DNA of 21,939 bases from contig HF994460.1 of NCBI GenBank assembly GCA_000434195.1, forward strand, positions 1,700 through 23,638. The letters run 5' to 3'. Below are positions 16,151 through 21,939 of the stretch, piece after piece (within the stretch, counting starts at the first letter, position 1; each line of letters opens with the position of its first letter). The DNA comes from Clostridium sp. CAG:780 (GTDB lineage Bacteria; Bacillota; Clostridia; TANB77; CAG-508). The translations under genes and the position numbers were made by a program. The notes beneath the pieces are model-generated. The model was given only the letters and a program-made list of their open reading frames with translations. It was not told the origin of the DNA and made no database searches.

Positions 16151-17920
16151 ATGAAAATGACCAATAAATATAGGACCAATAATTGTGGCGAATTAACAAT
16201 TAAAAATGTAGGACAAGAAGTGAGACTTGCCGGCTGGATACAAAAAATAAGAAACTTAGGTGGAATGACTTTTGTTGATTTAAGAGATCAATATGGAATA
16301 ACCCAAGTAGTTATATCTAGCGAAGAATTAAAAGAGCAAATGGCAAAATTATGCACAGAAAGTGTAATATCTGTGGATGGTTTCGTTGTTGAACGTTCAA
16401 ACAAGAACCCTAAAATGTCAACAGGAGATATTGAAATAGATGCTAAAAAAATCACATTACTTGGAGAATGTGAATCAACACTTCCTTTTGAAGTAAACTC
16501 TGAAAAAGCAGATATTTCTTCTGTAAGAGAAGATCTAAGATTAGAATACAGATTCTTGGATTTAAGAAATGATACAATTCATAAAAATATTTTGCTACGT
16601 AGCAAAATAATCAAAAGTTTAAGAGCAAAAATGGACGAATTAGGATTTTCAGAAATACAAACTCCAATACTTGCAAACTCTTCACCAGAAGGAGCAAGAG
16701 ATTTCTTAGTACCAAGCAGACTACATCCAGGAGAGTTTTATGCTCTACCACAAGCACCACAACAATTTAAACAATTATTAATGATATCAGGATTTGATAA
16801 ATATTATCAAATTGCACCATGCTTTAGAGATGAAGATCCAAGAGCAGATAGAGCACCAGGAGAATTCTATCAATTAGATTTCGAAATGGCATTTGCTACA
16901 CAAGAAGACGTTTTAGGAGTTATAGAACAAGTAATTCCAGCAGTCTTTAAAGAGCATACAAATTGGCAAGTAGACGAAGGACCATTCATAAGAATTCCTT
17001 ATAGGGAAGCAATGGAAAAATACGGAATAGATAAACCAGATTTAAGAAATCCTTTAATAATTCAAGATGCAACAGAAATATTTAAAAATACTGAATTCAA
17101 TGCATTTAAAGGAAACATTGTAAAAGCAATAGTTGTTCCAAATGGAGCAAGTCAAGGAAGAAAATTCTTTGACAACATGACAGAATTTGCAGTTCAAGAG
17201 CAAAAAGCAAAAGGCTTAGCTTGGACAAAAATAGAAGAAGGCGATACTGTACAAGGTGGAATAGCAAAATTTATTACAGAAGATGTACTAAAAGGATTAG
17301 AAGAAAAACTAGGAGCAAAACAAGGAGACAGCATATTCTTTGTAGCAGACAAATTAGAAAAAGCACAAAAAATAGCTGGACAAGTAAGAATAGAATTAGG
17401 AAAGAGATTAGACTTACTAGAAAAGAACGTATACAGATTTTGCTTTATAGTAGACTTCCCAATGTATGAATACAATGAGGATGAAGGCAAAATAGACTTC
17501 AATCATAACCCATTTTCGATGCCACAGGGCGGCTTAGAAGCACTAGAAAATAAAGAACCATTAGACATATTAGCATATCAATATGATTTAGTATGCAATG
17601 GTTATGAAATGGCATCAGGAGCAGTTAGAAATCACGATCCAAAACTAATGGTAAAAGCGTTTGAAATTGCAGGATATTCAGAAGAAACTGTAAAAGAAAG
17701 ATTTGGAGCATTATACAAAGCGTTCAAATATGGAACTCCACCACATGCAGGAGCAGCACCAGGATTAGATAGAATGGTAATGTTGATTGCAGACACACAA
17801 AATATAAGAGAAATAATTGCATTCCCTAAAAACAAAAAGGCAAGAGATGTTATGATGAATGCACCAAGCAAGGTTGATGAACAACAATTAAAAGATGTTC
17901 ATATAAAAATAGATAAATAA
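16151..17920 (+). CDS. aspS: Aspartyl-tRNA synthetase (bacterial type with GAD insertion)
   Basis: Charges tRNA-Asp, and in non-discriminating forms also tRNA-Asn. The 589-residue class IIb enzyme has an OB-fold (to about 110), a catalytic core with SSPEGARDFLVPSRLHPGEF, motif 2 in FRDEDPRADRAPGEFYQLD (225-243), a GAD insertion domain, and motif 3 in GTPPHAGAAPGLDRM (528-542). The wording of motif 2, NPFSMPQGG (453-461) and the C-terminal VMMNAPS resembles the alphaproteobacterial subtype more than the Bacillus form (ADRQPEFTQID, GGIALGLDR). AGAAGG at 16140-16145 is 5 nt before ATG 16151, so I prefer that start. TTG 16148 and ATG 16157 are alternatives. It is the first gene of a six-gene run. 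Confidence 0.95.
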   Translation: MKMTNKYRTNNCGELTIKNVGQEVRLAGWIQKIRNLGGMTFVDLRDQYGITQVVISSEELKEQMAKLCTESVISVDGFVVERSNKNPKMSTGDIEIDAKKITLLGECESTLPFEVNSEKADISSVREDLRLEYRFLDLRNDTIHKNILLRSKIIKSLRAKMDELGFSEIQTPILANSSPEGARDFLVPSRLHPGEFYALPQAPQQFKQLLMISGFDKYYQIAPCFRDEDPRADRAPGEFYQLDFEMAFATQEDVLGVIEQVIPAVFKEHTNWQVDEGPFIRIPYREAMEKYGIDKPDLRNPLIIQDATEIFKNTEFNAFKGNIVKAIVVPNGASQGRKFFDNMTEFAVQEQKAKGLAWTKIEEGDTVQGGIAKFITEDVLKGLEEKLGAKQGDSIFFVADKLEKAQKIAGQVRIELGKRLDLLEKNVYRFCFIVDFPMYEYNEDEGKIDFNHNPFSMPQGGLEALENKEPLDILAYQYDLVCNGYEMASGAVRNHDPKLMVKAFEIAGYSEETVKERFGALYKAFKYGTPPHAGAAPGLDRMVMLIADTQNIREIIAFPKNKKARDVMMNAPSKVDEQQLKDVHIKIDK

Positions 17921-17938
17921 AAGAAAGCAGGTGGACTT

Positions 17939-18172
17939 ATGAAAATAGAAGAAGAAGCAACACTTGCAACAGCAGTAGGAGAAATAAACCAGAAATTAGA
18001 AAAAATAATAAATGAACAAAAAGAAATTAAAACAACATGTCAAAAATGTGAAGAAAAAATAAACAAATTACAAGAATTCCAAGAAATAAATGACATGAGA
18101 TCACAAGCATTTTATAAAGAATTAAATGATGTAAAAAAATGCTTAATAATGTTGTATGATAAACTATATTAG
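17939..18172 (+). CDS. Small coiled-coil protein with a CxxC motif, function unknown
   Basis: A 77-residue acidic and lysine-rich protein, not recognised. Most of it reads as one long amphipathic helix or coiled coil (residues 14-60, heptad-like INQKLEKIINEQKEI). It is interrupted by TCQKCEE with C34 and C37, which could bind metal or form a disulfide between partners; C68 is a third cysteine. No signal peptide or membrane segment is present. Translation signals are good: AGGTGG at 17929-17934, 4 nt before the ATG. It lies 18 nt after aspS and 17 nt before murT, clearly within the operon, with the same A-rich codon use as its neighbours. It may be an adaptor for a neighbouring enzyme, but nothing in the sequence proves this. 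Confidence 0.8.
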   Translation: MKIEEEATLATAVGEINQKLEKIINEQKEIKTTCQKCEEKINKLQEFQEINDMRSQAFYKELNDVKKCLIMLYDKLY

Positions 18173-18189
18173 AAAAAGTGAGGATAAAA

Positions 18190-19566
18190 ATGAAGAAAAC
18201 TTTTAGATTTTATTTTGCACTAACAGTAGCAAAATGCGCAAATTTAGCATTAAAAATACTAGGAAGAAAAGCATCGTATTTTCCAGGAAAAGTAGCATTG
18301 TCATTATGCCCGGATTTTTTGGGAATGGTGGAAAAACCAAAAATAGTTATAGCAATAACTGGTACAAATGGAAAAACAACAGTAGCAAACTTACTACTAG
18401 ATTGTTTAGAAAATTGTGGTTATAAAGTTATAAACAACAAGGCTGGATCTAATGTAAACGCAGGAATTGCAAGCAGCTTGGTACAAGGAGTAACATTAGG
18501 ACAAAAAGTAAAGGGAGACATGGCAATATTCGAAGTAGATGAAAGAAGTTCACCAAAAGTTTATCCTTACATAAAACCAAATTACTTAATATGCACAAAT
18601 TTAATTAGAGATTCATTAAGAAGAAATGCACATCCAGAATTTATATTTAATATTATAAATTCTAATTTGCCAAAAGAAACAAAGTTAATATTAAATGCAG
18701 ATGACTTAATAAGCAGTAGTTTAGGAGCAGAAAACGAGAAAGTTTATTATGGAATAGATAAATTGGACTCAGACTATGAGGAATGTCCAAACATAATAAA
18801 CGATATAGCGGTATGCCCAAAATGTCATACTAAGATGAAATATAAATATGTAAGAAATAATCATATTGGAAATGGTTATTGCCCAAACTGTGACTTCAAG
18901 TCAAAACAAGCAGATTATCACATTACAAAAATAGATTACCAAGCAAATAAGGCAATAGTGGATAGAAAAGAACACGAAGAAGAATACAAACTACTAAACA
19001 ATAATAGTATATTCAACATATATAATGAACTTGCAGTAATCACATTTTTAAGAGAATACGGATTTTCAGACGAAAAAGTACAAGAATTACTTAAAAATCT
19101 AAAAATAACAAAATCGAGATACGAGGATGAAGAAGTCGAAGGATACAAAATAATTAGTTATATGACTAAGGGAGGAAATCCGGTTGCAACATCTGGAGTA
19201 TTTGATTATGTGAGAAGAGAACCAAACAAAAAAGACATAATTATGATGATAGAAAACATCCATGACGGAGAAGATTGGCCAGAAAATATTACTTGGATAT
19301 ATGACACAGATTTTGAATTCTTAAAAGACGAAAATATAGACAAAATAATAATAGGTGGAATACGTTCACAAGACTACAGAATTAGATGCTTACTAGCAGG
19401 AATCCCAGAAGAAAAAATAATATGTGACAAAGAAGAGACAGAAACTTATAAATATTTATCATTAGACAAAAACAAAGACATATATGTATTATTTGATTTG
19501 GACTCTTTGGGCAAGCTAGCAACATTACAACAAAACATAAGAAACAGAATAAAGGAGGGAAAATAG
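18190..19566 (+). CDS. murT: MurT-like lipid II isoglutaminyl synthase ligase subunit (Mur ligase/DUF1727)
   Basis: MurT with GatD amidates the D-Glu alpha-carboxyl of lipid II. The 458-residue protein has a Mur ligase core with P-loop GTNGKTT (58-64), and FEVDERSSPKVY (114-125) matching the EIDEGSIPRV segment. The zinc ribbon has C209, C212, C231 and C234 (CPKC...CPNC). The DUF1727 domain follows, with DGEDW (359-363) and WIYDTDFE (369-376), where the Asp that completes the GatD triad is expected. Two departures are seen. The conserved TNFFRDQMDRFGE segment reads TNLIRDSLRRNAHPE (136-150), and a few residues are inserted between DGED and TWIYD. ATG 18190 is chosen over GTG 18178 because GAGG (18180-18183) is 6 nt away. 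The stop is directly followed by gatD. Confidence 0.9.
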   Translation: MKKTFRFYFALTVAKCANLALKILGRKASYFPGKVALSLCPDFLGMVEKPKIVIAITGTNGKTTVANLLLDCLENCGYKVINNKAGSNVNAGIASSLVQGVTLGQKVKGDMAIFEVDERSSPKVYPYIKPNYLICTNLIRDSLRRNAHPEFIFNIINSNLPKETKLILNADDLISSSLGAENEKVYYGIDKLDSDYEECPNIINDIAVCPKCHTKMKYKYVRNNHIGNGYCPNCDFKSKQADYHITKIDYQANKAIVDRKEHEEEYKLLNNNSIFNIYNELAVITFLREYGFSDEKVQELLKNLKITKSRYEDEEVEGYKIISYMTKGGNPVATSGVFDYVRREPNKKDIIMMIENIHDGEDWPENITWIYDTDFEFLKDENIDKIIIGGIRSQDYRIRCLLAGIPEEKIICDKEETETYKYLSLDKNKDIYVLFDLDSLGKLATLQQNIRNRIKEGK

Positions 19567-20271
19567 ATGATAAAAATAGAAGTATTATTCCCTGAAGTAT
19601 GTAATTTGTATGGAGACATGTTTAATATAAAATATTTAGAAAAATGTATTGATGAAGTAGAATGTATAAAAACAGATTTAACAGATACACCAAGATTTGT
19701 TTCAGAAGATGTTAATATGATATACATGGCTCCGATGCCTGAAAGCATTCAAGAATTAGCTATAAAAAAATTAGAACCATACAAGGAAAGAATAAAAGAA
19801 TTAATAGACAAAAAAGTGGTATTCTTACTAGTCGGAAATGCAGTCGAAGTGTTTGGAAAATACATAGAAAATGAAGATGGGAGCAAAATAGAAGCTCTAG
19901 GTTTACTAGACTTATATGCAAAAAGAGATATGATGCACAGACATAATAGTGCATTTATAGGAGATTTTGAAGATATAAAAGTAATAGGATATAAATCACA
20001 ATTTACAATGATATATGCAGACAATCAAGAAAACTATTTTGCAAAAGTAGAAAAAGGAATAGGAATTAACAAAGAGAGCAAACTAGAAGGAATAAGAGTA
20101 AACAATTTAATAGGAACATACTTATTAGGCCCAGTTCTAGTATTAAATCCTCTACTAACTAAAAAAATCTTAGAGATGCTAGGAGTAAAAGAACCAAAGC
20201 TTAAATATGAAGCAGACTTAATCGATGCATATCAAAAAAGATTAGAAGAAATAAGACTAAAAGTAAAATAG
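19567..20271 (+). CDS. gatD: GatD-like class I glutamine amidotransferase lacking the catalytic Cys and His
   Basis: By position and overall sequence this is the GatD partner of MurT, which normally hydrolyses glutamine and channels ammonia to MurT. The 234-residue protein keeps the N-terminal NLYGD (13-17), GKYIENEDGSKIEALGLLDL (97-116), KGIGIN (163-168), EGIRVNNLIGTYL (174-186) and NPLLTKKILEM. The active site is altered. The S. aureus segment TICGGYQFLG, with nucleophile C94, reads LLVGNAVEVFG (87-97), placing Gly90 at the cysteine. GTYLHGP, with H189, reads GTYLLGP, placing Leu187 at the histidine. The GGGSDREQ segment reads MAPMPESIQ. The frame is intact, and AGGAGG at 19553-19558 is ideal. 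It begins immediately after the murT stop. It is probably a non-glutaminase partner. Family is secure; function is inferred. Confidence 0.9.
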   Translation: MIKIEVLFPEVCNLYGDMFNIKYLEKCIDEVECIKTDLTDTPRFVSEDVNMIYMAPMPESIQELAIKKLEPYKERIKELIDKKVVFLLVGNAVEVFGKYIENEDGSKIEALGLLDLYAKRDMMHRHNSAFIGDFEDIKVIGYKSQFTMIYADNQENYFAKVEKGIGINKESKLEGIRVNNLIGTYLLGPVLVLNPLLTKKILEMLGVKEPKLKYEADLIDAYQKRLEEIRLKVK

Positions 20272-20282
20272 AAAGAGATAGC

Positions 20283-21332
20283 ATGAAAAATATAAAAGAT
20301 TATGACTTAGAAGATTTGAAACAAGAGCTTATATCGATTGGAGAAAAAGGCTTTAGAGCAGAGCAGATTTTTAAATGGTTATACCAAGAAAAAGTAAAAA
20401 ACTTTGATGAAATGACAAATCTTTCTTTGGAATTAAGAGAAAAACTAAAAAATAATTATACAATCTGTAATTACAATATATTAAAAAAATTGGAATCGTC
20501 AGATGGAACAAAAAAATATTTATTTGACATTTTAGATGGAAATATTATAGAATCAGTATTGATGGAATACCATTATGGAAAATCAGTGTGTGTTTCATCA
20601 CAAGTTGGTTGCAAAATGGGATGCAAATTCTGTGCATCAACAGGAATTCCATTTGTAAGAAACCTTACGGCAGGAGAGATTGTAGAGCAAATTTTAGCAA
20701 TAGAGCAAGATACTGGCGACAAGATTTCGAATATAGTGTTCATGGGAATTGGAGAACCATTGGACAACTATGACAATGTAATCAAAGCAATAAGAATATT
20801 AAACAATCCAAAGGGATTGGGAATAGGTGCTAGACATATAAGCGTATCTACAAGCGGATTAGTTCCAAGAATATATGATTTAGCAAAAGAAAATATACAA
20901 TGTACACTATCAGTATCATTACACGCAAGTAATAACGAAAAACGTTCAAGCATGATGCCAGTAAATAATAGATACAGTGTAGAAGAATTAATTAAAGCTT
21001 GCAAAGATTATATTGCAATGACAAATAAAAGAATATCATTTGAATATGCGTTAGCTAAGGATAACAATGACAATATGCAAGATGCAAAAGAACTTGCAAA
21101 CCTACTAAAAGGAATGTTATGCCACGTTAACTTAATACCAATCAACAAAATTGAAAACGGAAAATTTACAAAAAGCTCAAATGAAAATATAATAAAATTT
21201 AGAGATTATCTAAATGACCATGGAATTGTAGCAACTATTAGAAGAGAACTTGGCTCAGATATAGAAGCTGCTTGTGGCCAATTAAGAAGAAAAAATTTGA
21301 ATCCTAAAAATGAAAATAATGAGAATCAATAG
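20283..21332 (+). CDS. rlmN: Dual-specificity 23S rRNA A2503 / tRNA A37 C2-methyltransferase
   Basis: Radical-SAM enzyme that methylates C2 of A2503 in 23S rRNA and of A37 in some tRNAs. The 349-residue protein has an N-terminal helical domain (GFRAEQIFKWLY at 23-34), the radical-SAM CxxxCxxC motif (C110, C114, C117 in GCKMGCKFC), MGIGEPLDNY (154-163) and SVSLHASNNEKR (210-221). The C-terminal mechanistic cysteine is C331 (EAACGQL). It could be confused with Cfr, but the context and sequence fit the housekeeping RlmN. The start is 11 nt after gatD with a weak AGAAAGAG site, so coupling to gatD translation is likely. A PP2C phosphatase follows, the arrangement common in Bacillota. Confidence 0.96.
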   Translation: MKNIKDYDLEDLKQELISIGEKGFRAEQIFKWLYQEKVKNFDEMTNLSLELREKLKNNYTICNYNILKKLESSDGTKKYLFDILDGNIIESVLMEYHYGKSVCVSSQVGCKMGCKFCASTGIPFVRNLTAGEIVEQILAIEQDTGDKISNIVFMGIGEPLDNYDNVIKAIRILNNPKGLGIGARHISVSTSGLVPRIYDLAKENIQCTLSVSLHASNNEKRSSMMPVNNRYSVEELIKACKDYIAMTNKRISFEYALAKDNNDNMQDAKELANLLKGMLCHVNLIPINKIENGKFTKSSNENIIKFRDYLNDHGIVATIRRELGSDIEAACGQLRRKNLNPKNENNENQ

Positions 21333-21377
21333 TTGAATCTTATTAAAGTTTTTTAAGAAGATAATAGGAGGAAAAAT

Positions 21378-21939
21378 ATGCAAATATTTGCAAAAACAGA
21401 TATAGGAAAAGAGCGAAAAATAAACGAAGACTTTTTCTATATATCAGATATGAAAGATGAAATACAGTTAGCTATATTAGCAGATGGAATGGGAGGCTAT
21501 AATGCGGGCGAAGTAGCGAGCAAAACAGCAACCCAAGCTGTAAAAGAATATATACAAAAACATTTTTCAAAAGACGATATAGAAGAAACAATTAGACAAG
21601 CAATAGAATATGCAAATAGGGTAGTATATGACAAAGCAAAAAAACAAAAAGAATTAGACGGAATGGGTACTACTTTAGATGTTTGTCTAATATATAATAA
21701 TAAGGTATATATTGGTCATATTGGAGATAGTAGGGTATATAAGATTAAGCACAACGAAATGCAAAAAATTACAAGAGATGACAGTTATGTGCAAACTCTA
21801 ATAGAGGATGGAACAATAACCAAAGAAGAAGCATTTAATCATCCTAAAAAGAATATGATAACAAAAGCACTAGGATGCATGGGAGATGTTGTACCTAACA
21901 TATATGTAGAGACTTTTGAAGAAAAAGATATAATATTAA
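21378..21939 (+). CDS. prpC: PP2C-type serine/threonine phosphatase (PrpC/Stp), 3' end outside window
   Basis: Metal-dependent phosphatase that reverses PASTA-kinase phosphorylation of cell-wall and translation proteins. About 187 of an expected 240-250 residues are visible. Motifs are TDIGKERKINED (7-18), the metal-binding DGMGGYNAGE (36-45, with D36), GMGTTL (95-100), IGDSRVY (115-121, with D117) and TRDDSYVQ (132-139). The reading frame is open to the window edge, so the gene is partial because of the cut, not broken. AGGAGG at 21366-21371 is 6 nt before the ATG, one of the best sites in the window. In related bacteria a PASTA kinase (prkC) and rsgA follow, and they are expected just downstream. 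Confidence 0.93.
   Translation, partial: MQIFAKTDIGKERKINEDFFYISDMKDEIQLAILADGMGGYNAGEVASKTATQAVKEYIQKHFSKDDIEETIRQAIEYANRVVYDKAKKQKELDGMGTTLDVCLIYNNKVYIGHIGDSRVYKIKHNEMQKITRDDSYVQTLIEDGTITKEEAFNHPKKNMITKALGCMGDVVPNIYVETFEEKDIIL

Noticed and set aside
19819..19866. Frameshift or sequencing error explaining the missing GatD cysteine
   Set aside because: The residues on both sides (VVFLLV and VFGKYIENEDG) stay in register with the family, and the second catalytic residue is lost independently at 20125-20127, so an indel cannot explain it.
1..21939. CRISPR arrays, tRNA/rRNA genes, insertion sequences, phage or toxin-antitoxin modules
   Set aside because: No repeated spacer pattern, cloverleaf, transposase or such gene pair was seen on reading both strands.

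Overview
The window is AT-rich (roughly 30% G+C by eye) with strong AGGAGG-type ribosome binding sites. Its gene families are typical of class Clostridia (Bacillota): an OGG1-type 8-oxoguanine glycosylase, an AddB helicase-nuclease with an iron-sulfur staple, family-4 uracil-DNA glycosylase, MurT/GatD, and rlmN followed by a PP2C phosphatase. No species can be named from the sequence. It is chromosomal and housekeeping in character. No tRNA, rRNA, CRISPR array, insertion sequence or phage gene was seen.

Layout. (1) 2-520: the 3' end of a GLUG-repeat-like surface protein, closed by a terminator. (2) 626-8468: a promoter followed by six tightly packed genes, ogg, addB, pgeF, an S66 LD-carboxypeptidase-like gene, udg and a GltD-like flavoprotein, ending in a hairpin that contains the last stop codon. 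This run mixes DNA repair with peptidoglycan editing. (3) 8470-9688: a monocistronic cysteine desulfurase with its own promoter and a GTG start. (4) 9655-10130, minus strand: a self-contained unit for an unrecognised 112-residue protein. It has its own promoter, two dyads that look like operators, a perfect ribosome binding site and a terminator inside the end of nifS. Its G+C is about 42%, clearly above most neighbours. (5) 10146-14553: mfd and a SpoU/TrmH-family RNA methyltransferase, divergent from the orphan unit. (6) 14614-16061, minus strand: asnS, convergent with the methyltransferase gene and divergent from aspS. (7) 16151-21939: a second plus-strand run of aspS, a small CxxC coiled-coil protein, murT, a gatD homologue, rlmN and the start of a PP2C phosphatase cut by the window edge.

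The most unusual observation is the gatD homologue next to murT. The fold-level landmarks of GatD are present, but the catalytic cysteine aligns to Gly90 and the catalytic histidine to Leu187, in an intact and well-expressed-looking reading frame. Its MurT partner keeps the P-loop and the four-cysteine zinc ribbon but is altered in the usually conserved segment after the TN motif. Together they look like a MurT/GatD-type complex that cannot draw ammonia from glutamine in the known way. The second point of interest is the compositionally distinct orphan cassette between nifS and mfd.
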